Source: Candidatus Eisenbacteria bacterium | GTDB lineage: Bacteria > Eisenbacteria > RBG-16-71-46 > CAIMUX01 > JAHJDP01 | DNA length: 64,000 bases | NCBI GenBank assembly: GCA_018831195.1 | Contig: JAHJDP010000023.1 | Span: forward strand, 1 to 64,000 | Direction of reading: 5' to 3' | Part shown: positions 39,185 to 48,063 of the stretch, piece by piece | Layout: each line of letters starts with the position of its first letter | Numbering within the stretch: position 1 is the stretch's first letter | The notes under the pieces: model-generated | What the model was told of the DNA's origin: nothing | Databases searched by the model: none | The model's input: the letters and a program-made list of their open reading frames with translations, nothing else | Made by a program: the position numbers and the translations under genes

Positions 39185-40825
39185 ATGTACGTGTTGAGGG
39201 GGGTTGAAGACGGCGGTCCGGTGCAATGGTCCCTAACTCAAGGGATTTTCCGGATCGGGCGCAGTGTGGACAGCGACATTCGGATGAAGGATCGCTCGAT
39301 ATCAAGGGAACATGCCGTCCTCAAGATTCAGGATGGCGAAATCACACTTGAAGATGCCGGGAGCCATAATGGAACGAAGGTCGACGGTCAGGATATCAGA
39401 AAGCCGACTTCGATTCAGCCGGGCGCCGTCCTGCAGTTCGGCAGCCTCGAGCTGCAGTTTTTAAGGGCCGGCGATGCCGGAGACACTCTTTTAAAGACAA
39501 CGACGGAGATGCGGAGCGACACATCCCTGGGCGCCGCCGTCAGCCTCTCTTGGGATGAGGTTCAGAGCGGGATCAACGCGGCGTCTGGTGTTTATCAATC
39601 CCTCTTTTCCGCCGTCAAAGAGGCGGGTCAGATTCTCATCGTCCCCCGCTCCCTCGACGATCTACTGGAGACTATGCTGGATATTGTGGAACGGGCGATC
39701 CCGCCGGGACGGCTGGTGCTTCTGCTGAAGGAAGAGGGCCACGATGAACCGGTGGTCCGCGCGTCGCGACCGAAGGATGCCCATTCCCAAAAAGAAATGC
39801 TTCTGAGTAAAACCATCATCAACACGGTCATAGACAATCAGACATCATTGCTCGTCACCGATGTCGCCACCGATCCGCGTTTCCAAGGAGCGGAAAGCAT
39901 CATGACGCTTGATCTCCGCTCCGCCATGGCGGTGCCCCTGTTTGACAACAAGAATGTCATCGGATTGATCTATGCTGACACGTCGAAACCGGGGATACAC
40001 TACGACCGCGATCAACTCGGCGCCTTCACAATTCTGGCCAACATGATCGCGGTAAAAATCTCGAACACGTTTCTTCTTGAGGAGCAGCGCAAGAAAGTCA
40101 TGTTGGAGCAGGAGATGGCGGCGGCGGCGCGCATACAAAAATCCCTTCTCCCCGCCACCTTACCGCAGCCTCCCGGGTATGAGATGCTGGCCCGCCAAGT
40201 GTCCTGCCTGCAAACGGCGGGTGATCTCTATGAAGCCTGCACATTGCCGGACGGCAAGATCGGCATAGCCGTGGGCGATGTCAGCGGCAAGGGGGCTGGA
40301 GCCGCACTTCTCATGTCGCATGTCATGGCTTTTCTACGGGTTCTCTATGCAGAATGCTCCGATCTGACCGAGTTCGCCGCGCGCCTGAATGGGCGGATAT
40401 TCGACTGTTCCGAGCCGACGAGCTTCGTCACCCTTTTCCTTGGAAGGTTGAATCCGAAATCCGACACTCTCGAATATGTCAACGCCGGGCATGATGCACC
40501 GGTCATCATCTCGCCGGACGGATCGATGCGGCGCCTGGATTCAACGGGCATCCCGATCGGCCTTCTGAACATCGGGGCTTACACATCAGGAAATGTTGAA
40601 TTTCCTCTCGGGGGGCTCCTCTGTGTCTTTACCGATGGGATTCCCGAGGCGCAGGCGGGTGAAGAATTCTATGACAATGAGAGATTGCTGGAAGGTTTGA
40701 AGCAAAGGCGGACATTGCCTCTGGAAGAAATCGCAGCTGGGATCCTTGGTGATTTGAAGGCATTCATCGGGGAACACCCGCAGCTTGACGACATCACCTT
40801 CTTCCTGGTGAGACGGACCGAATAG
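39185..40825 (+). CDS. FHA-GAF-PP2C (SpoIIE-type) signalling phosphatase
   Basis: 546 residues; ATG at 39185 behind GGGAGG. Residues 18-95 are a forkhead-associated domain (FRIGRSVDSDIRMKDRSISR, EHAVLK, SHNGTKVDG) that binds phospho-threonine. Residues ~145-300 are a GAF domain (LDDLLETMLDIVERAIPPGR ... LRSAMAVPLFDNKNVIGLIY). Residues ~315-545 are a PP2C/SpoIIE phosphatase (AARIQKSLLPATLPQPPGYE, IAVGDVSGKGAGAALLMSHV, NAGHDAPVI, FTDGIPEAQAG). In the usual EVGGDFYD motif, the first metal Asp region reads QTAGDLYEA, which still keeps the Asp. It is cytoplasmic and probably controls a partner-switching module; its STAS partner could be the one at 16709. It ends in a hairpin that contains the stop codon. 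Confidence 0.9.
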   Translation: MYVLRGVEDGGPVQWSLTQGIFRIGRSVDSDIRMKDRSISREHAVLKIQDGEITLEDAGSHNGTKVDGQDIRKPTSIQPGAVLQFGSLELQFLRAGDAGDTLLKTTTEMRSDTSLGAAVSLSWDEVQSGINAASGVYQSLFSAVKEAGQILIVPRSLDDLLETMLDIVERAIPPGRLVLLLKEEGHDEPVVRASRPKDAHSQKEMLLSKTIINTVIDNQTSLLVTDVATDPRFQGAESIMTLDLRSAMAVPLFDNKNVIGLIYADTSKPGIHYDRDQLGAFTILANMIAVKISNTFLLEEQRKKVMLEQEMAAAARIQKSLLPATLPQPPGYEMLARQVSCLQTAGDLYEACTLPDGKIGIAVGDVSGKGAGAALLMSHVMAFLRVLYAECSDLTEFAARLNGRIFDCSEPTSFVTLFLGRLNPKSDTLEYVNAGHDAPVIISPDGSMRRLDSTGIPIGLLNIGAYTSGNVEFPLGGLLCVFTDGIPEAQAGEEFYDNERLLEGLKQRRTLPLEEIAAGILGDLKAFIGEHPQLDDITFFLVRRTE

Positions 40826-40837
40826 GTCCGTCTCACC
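40807..40837. terminator. Perfect 13-bp hairpin spanning the stop codon, shared by converging genes
   Basis: GGTGAGACGGACC and GGTCCGTCTCACC pair without mismatch around GAATA; the TAG stop of the phosphatase gene spans the loop's last bases and the first base of the right arm. No strong T-run follows on either side (TGTTGCCCTTCTC on the plus strand), so termination efficiency is uncertain. Confidence 0.6.
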
Positions 40838-40849
40838 TGTTGCCCTTCT

Positions 40850-41788
40850 CTAATTCGCCGCGGGGCCGCCGCCGGCTTTGGCTCCATCCATCTTCGAGCG
40901 GAAAGCTTCAACCAATCCGCCCAAAGCCCCAAGCATCGAGGACGATTCCATCGGCAGGAAGATCTTTGTCGCTTGGCCGTTGGCGACCTTTTCCAGCGCT
41001 TCAAGATACTTGATGGCAATAAGGTCGCTTGTCGGATTTCCATCATGAATGGCCTTATAGACCTTGATGACCGCTTCCGCCTCGCCGTCAGCAACGGTCA
41101 GCAGCCGGAACTTGTCGGCATTGGCGACTTGGCGGATGGCTTCCGCCCTGCCTTCCGCCTCGAGGATTGCGGCCTGCTTTTCTCCGTTGGCCCGCATGAT
41201 CTTCGCCTCCCGGTCCCCGTCGGCCTCGAGAACCATGGCGCGGCGCAGACGCTCCGCCTTCATCTGACGATGCATCGCCTCCATCACATCGCCGGGCGGA
41301 TCGATCCGCTGGATCTCGACGCGCACAACACGAACACCCCAGCGATCGGTCGCGTCATCGAGGATCTGGCGAAGCCTGGTATTGATGGTTTCACGGGAGG
41401 TCAAGGTTCCATCGAGGGCCATGTCACCGATAATATTTCTGAGGTTTGTTTGCGCGAGCTTCGTCGCGGCGGCGTAAAAATTCGCGACATTGTACAGGAG
41501 CTTCACCGGGTCGGTCGCTTCAAAATAGACAATCGCGTCGACGGTGACGACAACGTTATCCTTCGTAATCACCTCTTGCGGCGGAACATCGACAACTTGC
41601 TCCCTCATATCAACTTTAAGGATTCGTTCAACAAAAGGCATGATCATGGTCAAGCCGCTGCCGACGGTTCGCTGATACTTTCCCAGTCGCTCGACAACAC
41701 CCCTTTGATAGGGTTTGATGATTTTTAGACTCTGACCCACGACAATGAAGAGAACAATGGCGACTATAACAATGGGGATAATTTCCAT
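40850..41788 (-). CDS. SPFH/Band 7 (stomatin-like, QmcA) membrane protein
   Basis: 312 residues; ATG at 41788 behind AGGAGGATC. Residues 3-20 are a membrane anchor ([20 protein letters not shown]). The Band 7 domain follows: [40 protein letters not shown] and [21 protein letters not shown] long helix rich in Ala/Glu/Lys comes next ([20 protein letters not shown]). Such proteins form microdomain scaffolds at the membrane. The NfeD-like gene lies immediately upstream, the classical pairing. Confidence 0.93.
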   Translation of the reverse strand: MEIIPIVIVAIVLFIVVGQSLKIIKPYQRGVVERLGKYQRTVGSGLTMIMPFVERILKVDMREQVVDVPPQEVITKDNVVVTVDAIVYFEATDPVKLLYNVANFYAAATKLAQTNLRNIIGDMALDGTLTSRETINTRLRQILDDATDRWGVRVVRVEIQRIDPPGDVMEAMHRQMKAERLRRAMVLEADGDREAKIMRANGEKQAAILEAEGRAEAIRQVANADKFRLLTVADGEAEAVIKVYKAIHDGNPTSDLIAIKYLEALEKVANGQATKIFLPMESSSMLGALGGLVEAFRSKMDGAKAGGGPAAN

Positions 41789-41860
41789 GACGATCCTCCT
41801 GAGAAATATCCGGGTTTGTTGCCTATGACCGGTACTCTTGTTTCTGAAACCATCACAACC

Positions 41861-42310
41861 CTAGACGGCCTGTTCCACCAAAACTTTAACGAGAAGATGC
41901 GTTCCGGAGACATCAACAACTTCCACACGCGTCCCCTTGGGGATAGAATCTTCATCGACCCCTTCGGCCCGCCACTCCTCCCGCTCTATGCGAACCATGC
42001 CCGTGGCGCGCTTATTATCGATATCTTCAATGACCATTCCCTTTAAGCCCTTAAATCGATTGGCTCCTACGGAATCATTCTCGATATTCTTTAATATCCG
42101 CTTCGCGAATCGCTTGGAACCGGCCCAAAGGACTCCCGAAAATAGGATAAAGACAATCCATTGGAAAACCAAGCCCCCGCCCAGAAAGGCCGTAACGGCG
42201 GCCGCGGCCGCCGCGATTCCGAACCACAGGAGGAAAAATCCCGCGGTGAATATCTCGCCGATAATGAGGATCGCGGCCAGAATCAACCAAGCCCATGATA
42301 TCCAGTTCAT
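41861..42310 (-). CDS. NfeD-like membrane protein
   Basis: 149 residues; the start at 42310 (MNWISWAWLILA) is preceded by GAGGAGG. Three or four membrane segments lie in residues 4-85 (WAWLILAAILIIGEIFTAGF, FLLWFGIAAAAAAVTAFLGG, VFQWIVFILFSGVLW), and a C-terminal OB-fold domain follows (LKGMVIEDIDNKRATGMVRI ... GTRVEVVDVSGTHLLVK). It forms a unit with the SPFH gene downstream; NfeD and SPFH proteins act together in membrane quality control in other bacteria. Confidence 0.92.
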   Translation of the reverse strand: MNWISWAWLILAAILIIGEIFTAGFFLLWFGIAAAAAAVTAFLGGGLVFQWIVFILFSGVLWAGSKRFAKRILKNIENDSVGANRFKGLKGMVIEDIDNKRATGMVRIEREEWRAEGVDEDSIPKGTRVEVVDVSGTHLLVKVLVEQAV

Positions 42311-42537
42311 AATTGTAAAAGCCTCCTCATTCCCTCCACCCTCGACCGGCGCATCGGCCGACAAAACATGACAGAAGTATCGTGGTGGACGGATTTTTCC
42401 GGGTCAAGCGCTATGTTGTGAGTCGCCCCCGGTTGCCTCATCCAAGATACGGTGAAAAGGCGTTTGTATTCATCCGAAGAATCGATTCTTTGTCGTCATG
42501 ATGAATTATTTTTCAGCAGACGCGGCAGGGCGGGAAC

Positions 42538-43176
42538 CTATACCCTCTTCGCAATCTCATTCTCAAACCAAGTGATATACCGCCTGTATCCGGCGCAGCG
42601 CTTTTCAACCGCCTCGCAGGCGGTTGCGTACATGAGGGGCGCCACGCTGGGCAACGGCCGATGCCGGAGGTCGAAAGCCCGGCTGGGCAATTTGAGATAG
42701 GCGGGCCGGGCGTCAATCAGGGTATGATGCCGGGCGAGCGAGAAGAGATCGCAGCTTCGCTCCCCGTTGGGTACACCCTCCCGTCCCTGGAGAACATGGA
42801 TCAATTCATGAGCGATTGTTTGATAAGAGAGATTTCTCGGATTAAGCCAAATCTGAGGTTCGCCGACCACCGCACGTCCCGCGGCGCCGCGTGTCACGCC
42901 GACCCGTACAACACTCTCATGCAGCTCCGGGAAATAGCGAAGAACATAGGAAACCATGCGGAGGATACGAAGCCGAGATGGGTGAGCCGCCAAGGCCCGG
43001 CTCGGCCGGTATGGGAGCGGAAAATACTGATTCTCCTCCGGCCCGTCCCAGAGCGGGAGTTGGTTTTGTTCACTCTGTAGCACAATTCGGCTCACGGAGT
43101 TATTTTTACAGTCTTTCCCCGGAGGACGCAACACCGGCTTGTTCTCCCGATAGACAAGCGAAGTGAAAATCTGCAA
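42538..43176 (-). CDS. Putative zinc metallopeptidase-like protein
   Basis: 212 residues from a TTG at 43176, directly after the TGA stop of the beta-helix gene (TGATTTG), so translation is likely coupled. An HExxH zinc motif is present (QTIAHELIHVLQGREG), with a possible third ligand in the downstream GERSCDLFSLARH. The surrounding GEPQIWLNPRNLSYQTIAHE resembles DUF4157-like extracellular peptidase domains. No signal peptide is seen with this start, which may indicate that the true start lies elsewhere. Substrate is unknown. Confidence 0.6.
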   Translation of the reverse strand: MQIFTSLVYRENKPVLRPPGKDCKNNSVSRIVLQSEQNQLPLWDGPEENQYFPLPYRPSRALAAHPSRLRILRMVSYVLRYFPELHESVVRVGVTRGAAGRAVVGEPQIWLNPRNLSYQTIAHELIHVLQGREGVPNGERSCDLFSLARHHTLIDARPAYLKLPSRAFDLRHRPLPSVAPLMYATACEAVEKRCAGYRRYITWFENEIAKRV

Positions 43177-43177
43177 A

Positions 43178-44473
43178 TCACCGACCCGCCGCCGATGGTC
43201 CGCCCTCTATCCCAAGATCGGGGGGTGAGCCATCCACATCCGTGAACTGGGGATTTCCCTTGTCCCTCAAATCGGAGTCATCCATCAGGCGGAAATCGAG
43301 CGAGTCGCGCAAGACCGGGTTTACTGAGAGATTCCCATCAATGCCGGTCAAATCATCGAGATCCCGGTATTCCCCTTCAACATTTCCCCAAACATTGTTA
43401 AAACCAAACTCGAGCTTCTCCCGCCGGCCGTTTAACCAAACACCGACACAAGGGCAAACCCATTCGTCCCGCCAGCCGTTCTCCACAATGATATTGTGCA
43501 GGAGTCTGGCGCGGGCCGTTTCGCTCTAAAGGGCAAAACCACAATTGCCGTTGCGGATGATGACATTGTGCGAGGCGTCCATCCATGAACCGCCCGTGGC
43601 CACCAATCCCCATCCTAGATTGTCATGAACTGCATTGTTCCGCACGACGACGCGGGAGTCACCAAAAGAGCCGATTCCCTTCCAGAACCCCGAGATATCA
43701 TTACGGAGAATCAACGCCGCGGAATCCCAGGTAATCCCTATCCCGGCCCCGCGCCCGGCATGGATGATATTGTCGCGAATCAGCGCTGTGGCGCCCCTGT
43801 AAAGAGCGATTCCATCCCAGCCGTTGTTTTCGATCAAACAATGTTCAACTAGGATTTCCGCACCCTCGCGCCCCATGATCCCGCCGATGCCCACCACCAC
43901 AGAATCGATGCGGCTCGTATTATCCCGAATCGCTACATCTATAATGGCCACATGGCTTCGCCGGACCACGATGCCCGCATCGGTCGCCTTTCCATCGGGG
44001 TTCCGTTTCCCTCCGGTAATCGTCATCGACTCGATGCGGCAGGATGGGGAATCGATGATCAGCACTCCGTAACCGGCGCGCGTCACAAGAATCGTACTGT
44101 CCCGATCCATCCCCTGGAGAACAAGACTCTTTCCGCGGATGGTGAAACCCCGGCTTGTCTCCACCGGCGTTCGGTGCTCCTGGCAATTCCCGCACAAAGC
44201 TTCGGTGAACTTGGTCACCCGCGTGAGATATCTCCCAGGCCAGATCCGCAATGTATCACCGTCGCCGGCCCGGTCGATCGCCGCCTGCAGATCATCCGGC
44301 CGGTCGCCGCTGCGGTTATCCCCAATTGTGAAACTGATCACCCCCTCCTGCGGCGGCCGGTTGCCCTGACCTGCGCCGGTGGGATGAACCTGAAGAATCG
44401 CCGCCTGCGCCGGGAGATGGCACAGCAGGCCCACTATAATGGACAGAAACGATACCCGATAAAGACGCCGCAT
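43178..44473 (-). pseudogene. Secreted right-handed beta-helix protein interrupted by an in-frame amber codon
   Basis: The start at 44473 (MRRLYRVSFLSIIVGLLC, signal peptide ending PAQA) follows GGGGGGAG. The frame reads as a parallel beta-helix/NosD-like protein: DDLQAAIDRAGDGDTLRIWP, then repeated coils such as IESMTITGG, ILVEHCLIENNGWDGIALYR, ALIRDNIIHAGRGAGIGITW and VVVRNNAVHDNLGWGLVATG. After NGNCGFAL a TAG at 43526-43528 stops it. Beyond that codon the same frame continues as a further coil (ARARLLHNIIVENGWRD) and a C-terminal part to the TGA at 43178. One base change explains it; no frameshift is involved. It could be a nonsense mutation, a sequencing error or readthrough. Confidence 0.8.
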
Positions 44474-44564
44474 GAATCTCCCCCCCACCTTTCACTTCAC
44501 AGAGACCGGAACCGTCTGCTAGCCTAGCATGTCAGCCCCGAATCATGTCATCCGAAGGAAAGCA

Positions 44565-45287
44565 ATGAACCATCAAAGCAAAGCAGACCCCCCACCGGCC
44601 GCTCAAGCGCTCAATAAACTGGCCCAGCGGATTATAAATTGCCGCAAATGCCCGCGCCTCTCCGAATATATCCGCGCCGTGGCGCAAGAAAAGCGCAGGG
44701 CCTATATCGACCAGGACTACTGGGGCCGCCCCGTTCCAGGGTTCGGTGACCCGAGGGCGTGCCTTCTCATTGTCGGATTGGCGCCGGGCGCGCACGGTTC
44801 CAACCGCACCGGCCGGATGTTCACCGGCGACGCCTCCGGCGACTGGCTTTTCGGCGCTCTCCATCGACACGGCTTCGCCAACCGGGCCCTCGCGCTGAAC
44901 CGGCAGGATGGTCTTCAACTCAAGGATGCCTTCATCACCGCCGCCGGCCGGTGCGCACCACCCAGGAACAAGCCGACATCAGAAGAGCTGGCGGCCTGCC
45001 GCCCCTACCTCCTTGAGGAACTCGATATCCTGAACAGGCTCCGCATGATCCTCTGCTTGGGAAAAATCGCCTTCGATGCCACCCTCAAGGCGCTCGCCGA
45101 TCGCGGAACACCATGGCCGGGGGCCAAACCGATCTTCAAACACGCGGCCGTCTATCAGGTTGAATCGAAAGACGTTCCGCTGCTAATGGCCTCGTATCAT
45201 CCCAGCCGGCAGAATACTCAGACCGGGCGCCTGACCTCCACGATGTGGGATGGGATTTTCACCGCCTGCCGGCGTGAGTTGGATTGA
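44565..45287 (+). CDS. Family 5 uracil-DNA glycosylase (UDGb)
   Basis: 240 residues; ATG at 44565 behind GAAGGAA (an upstream ATG at 44529 has no ribosome binding site). Cys residues NCRKCPRL near the N-terminus, together with Cys in AAGRCAPP and LAACRPYL, are the ligands of the iron-sulfur cluster of UDG families 4 and 5. Motif 1 is GLAPGAHGSNRTGRMFTGDA and motif 2 SYHPSRQNTQTGRLT, both of UDGb type. The enzyme excises uracil and other deaminated bases from DNA. Confidence 0.93.
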   Translation: MNHQSKADPPPAAQALNKLAQRIINCRKCPRLSEYIRAVAQEKRRAYIDQDYWGRPVPGFGDPRACLLIVGLAPGAHGSNRTGRMFTGDASGDWLFGALHRHGFANRALALNRQDGLQLKDAFITAAGRCAPPRNKPTSEELAACRPYLLEELDILNRLRMILCLGKIAFDATLKALADRGTPWPGAKPIFKHAAVYQVESKDVPLLMASYHPSRQNTQTGRLTSTMWDGIFTACRRELD

Positions 45288-45404
45288 CGGGATGACCTCC
45301 CGGCCGGCTTGCATTAGAATGAGCGTGGAGCCGCACCATCATTCCATTTTTCAACCTTCCGGCGGCCGCGGATGGCCGGAAGCGTTTCAAGGAGCCGACT
45401 CACG

Positions 45405-46946
45405 ATGAGGATTTCATCCAAAATGATGCGGAATTTTGCCGTGATTGTTCTAGGGGCGCTATCCCTAATCCTGATCATCGCCGGTTGCAAAGATGATCTG
45501 GCGCCGACGATGGGAACACTTCAGGTGCAACTGACCTCGAGCTGTATCGGGGGAACCGATGATGTCACGCTCTATCTCAATGGAAACGACGTCACCGCTT
45601 CGATATCAGACGACCTGTTGGAACTGCGATTGGAGCCGGGCGAGTATACTATAACAGCTGTCCCCGCTGACTCCTGTCTCACGATGAATCCCAGCGAACT
45701 GACCTGTAATGTAGAAGTGGGCCATGTCTGCAAGTACGGGATGGAAGTAATCGTCGCCTTCGGATTGACCGTCACGAGCAATATTGAAGGCGCCGCGATC
45801 CTCATCGATGATGCTCCAACCGGGAAATATACGCCGGCGACCATCAATTGCGTCAGCGCGGGTCCTCACCGTGTCGAATTGGATGTTCCCTGTTTTGGAA
45901 CCGAGTCAAGACCCGGAATGGATATCGAAGCCCTGCCCGATTCCGCCGTCACCGTAGATATCATTTCTCCCTCGCTCACGATTACAAGCAACGCCCCTTG
46001 CGTAGATATCTATTTTAACGGTGAATCGACCGGATACCAGGTCGGCGCCTTCCTTCCCTGTGTCGGACCCGGCGCCCATACCATCGGGCTCGGGGTGGAG
46101 GATTCCATTCTCGTGGAGGCCGAAGTGGAGATGGGCACAGCGCCGAAGCAGGTCGTCGTCGACATTCCCGTCGTTCGCCGGACCATTCTCGAAGTTCTGG
46201 GGTGGGTCACCTGTACATTTTGTCCCATCGCCGATGAGGTCACCTGCCGACTCGTCCACGATCCGGAATTTTCAGAGCACATCCTCCGGGTGGAAGTTCA
46301 TCAGGATCTGGACAACCTGGTTCAGGACGTTTTCGGTAACGATGATACGCAGTTCCGCTATGACCAGTATCCGATGAGCGCCGGCGCGCCGCTGATGGTC
46401 TTCAACGGAGGCGATTACATCCGCGGCGCTCCCGCCGGCGGCGCCGAGGCGTTGTTCGAGGCCCTCGCGGAAAAAGCCCGAGTTGAGATCGCAAATCAGG
46501 AGACTTCCTGGTTGATCATTCTCAAGGATCTTGAAGAGGTTCAGCCTTGGAGCTCCGAGCTGAACGGCGGCGAGGTCTACCGTTTGACCGCCTGCATCTC
46601 GGTTGTTTCACCGCTGGATGAGAGTATTCCTGTTCTCTACGCCTTTGCCTATAAGACCGACATCGAGTACACCAATGTTCACGACCCCGATCAGAATTTG
46701 TTTCACGATGTCGTGAGAACGATCCGCGGGCCCCTTCCGCTAAAGGACGCTCCCTATAACATGACGAATGTCGGGGATGCCGCGCAAATTGAATTGGAGT
46801 TTGAATTCCCGTCCAACGAGATCGATCACCTCCAGGCGCCCTGGCCTTTCGGCGGATACGGCATCGTAGTCTTTATCCAAACCGCCGAGGACTTCCCTGA
46901 CGGCAAGATCCACCAGGCCGCCCGTATCACATGGGATAAGGAATAG
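45405..46946 (+). CDS. PEGA-Omp28-like lipoprotein with CxxC
   Basis: 513 residues; ATG at 45405 behind AAGGAGC. Lipoprotein signal: MRNFAVIVLGALSLILIIAG before Cys. Residues ~30-270 contain three or four small beta modules of PEGA type (LTVTSNIEGAAILIDDAPTG, LTITSNAPCVDIYFNGESTG). Residues ~275-400 resemble the thioredoxin fold of Omp28 proteins (RTILEVLGWVTCTFCPIADE with the CTFC pair, RVEVHQDLDNLVQDVF, then GAPLMVFNGGDYIRGA with the cis-Pro position). Omp28-like proteins in FCB bacteria are surface lipoproteins of unknown activity; the CxxC would permit redox chemistry. The C-terminal part is a beta sandwich. Confidence 0.75.
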   Translation: MRISSKMMRNFAVIVLGALSLILIIAGCKDDLAPTMGTLQVQLTSSCIGGTDDVTLYLNGNDVTASISDDLLELRLEPGEYTITAVPADSCLTMNPSELTCNVEVGHVCKYGMEVIVAFGLTVTSNIEGAAILIDDAPTGKYTPATINCVSAGPHRVELDVPCFGTESRPGMDIEALPDSAVTVDIISPSLTITSNAPCVDIYFNGESTGYQVGAFLPCVGPGAHTIGLGVEDSILVEAEVEMGTAPKQVVVDIPVVRRTILEVLGWVTCTFCPIADEVTCRLVHDPEFSEHILRVEVHQDLDNLVQDVFGNDDTQFRYDQYPMSAGAPLMVFNGGDYIRGAPAGGAEALFEALAEKARVEIANQETSWLIILKDLEEVQPWSSELNGGEVYRLTACISVVSPLDESIPVLYAFAYKTDIEYTNVHDPDQNLFHDVVRTIRGPLPLKDAPYNMTNVGDAAQIELEFEFPSNEIDHLQAPWPFGGYGIVVFIQTAEDFPDGKIHQAARITWDKE

Positions 46947-46962
46947 AGCAGAGAGGATTCCG

Positions 46963-47991
46963 GTGGCTGCAGAAGGATGGATACCCGGCCTGAAAGGGCG
47001 GATTGAATCACTCGTCATAGACAGCGAGGTCTTGCAGGGCAACCCCTTAAACGATCCCACCACACGCGAGATGCTTATCTATCTTCCAGCGGGTTATGAC
47101 GACTCGCCGGAGCTTTCATATCCGCTGATCACCTGTCTCGCCGGTTTTACAGGAACGGGAAGACAACTGCTTCACGACCGGCCCTGGCGTCCGTCGCTGG
47201 CGCGGATGCTGGAAAAGCTATGTGACCAGGGGATCGCGGGGCCGATGATTCTCGCTTTTCCTGATGGATTCACCCGTCTCGGCGGGAGCCAGTACAAAAA
47301 TTCCGCCGCGGTCGGCCGCTATGAAGATCATATCATTGGAGAATTCCTTCCCGCCGTTCTTTCACAATACCGCGTTCTCAACGGATCCGGCCATTGCGGC
47401 ATCATGGGTATGTCAAGTGGCGGATACGGCTCGCTCTGCCTGGCCATGCGCCACCCCGGCTGTTTTGGGGCTCTCGCCAGCCACAGCGGCGATTTATACT
47501 TTCCCTACTGCTATATCCCCAACTTCCCCAAATCAATCTCGGTGATTCAACGCCATGGCGGCGTTTTGGGATTCTTGAAAGCCTTCGATGATCTGCCCCG
47601 CAAGACCGGTGAGTATATCGCCGGGATCGATATGATCGCCATGTCGGCCTGTTACTCGCCGCGTGAGAACGGCGCCTTCGATCTTCCCTTTGACTTGGAG
47701 ACCGGCCGAATCCGCCCTGAGGTTTGGCAGCGCTGGCTGGTGGAAGATCCGATCAATATGATTGAAGAAAAGGCCTATCAAGACGCGCTGCGCGGAATGC
47801 GGCTCGTCTACTTCGATTGCGGCGCAAAAGATGAATACTTCCTTCATTATGGGGCCCGGATGCTCTCTGAACGGTTGAAGGCGTTGGGTATTGAGCATTA
47901 TCACGAAGAGTTCAACGACACTCATTCTGGAATGTCCTACCGCCCCAATTGCAGCCTGCCGATGTTATGGAATGCATTGAAGGGGGATTGA
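46963..47991 (+). CDS. Alpha/beta hydrolase, esterase D-like
   Basis: 342 residues from a GTG at 46963, 16 bp past the lipoprotein gene, with GAGAGGATT upstream. Features: REMLIYLPAGYDDSPELSYP, ITCLAGFTGTGRQ, PMILAFPDGFTRLGGSQYKN, and the nucleophile elbow GIMGMSSGGYGSLCLA (Ser in GMSSGG). The Asp and His that complete the triad are probably in YFDCGAKDEYFLHYG and FNDTHSGMSYR. The closest relatives are esterase D/trehalose mycolyl-transferase-like and enterochelin-esterase-type proteins. No signal peptide is seen, so it is probably cytoplasmic. Confidence 0.85.
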   Translation: MAAEGWIPGLKGRIESLVIDSEVLQGNPLNDPTTREMLIYLPAGYDDSPELSYPLITCLAGFTGTGRQLLHDRPWRPSLARMLEKLCDQGIAGPMILAFPDGFTRLGGSQYKNSAAVGRYEDHIIGEFLPAVLSQYRVLNGSGHCGIMGMSSGGYGSLCLAMRHPGCFGALASHSGDLYFPYCYIPNFPKSISVIQRHGGVLGFLKAFDDLPRKTGEYIAGIDMIAMSACYSPRENGAFDLPFDLETGRIRPEVWQRWLVEDPINMIEEKAYQDALRGMRLVYFDCGAKDEYFLHYGARMLSERLKALGIEHYHEEFNDTHSGMSYRPNCSLPMLWNALKGD

Positions 47992-48063
47992 GCGGCTGTG
48001 CTCAAGGTCGGTCATCCATCGCACAATAGATAACCATTGCCCTGCAAATGAATCGCACCAAGC

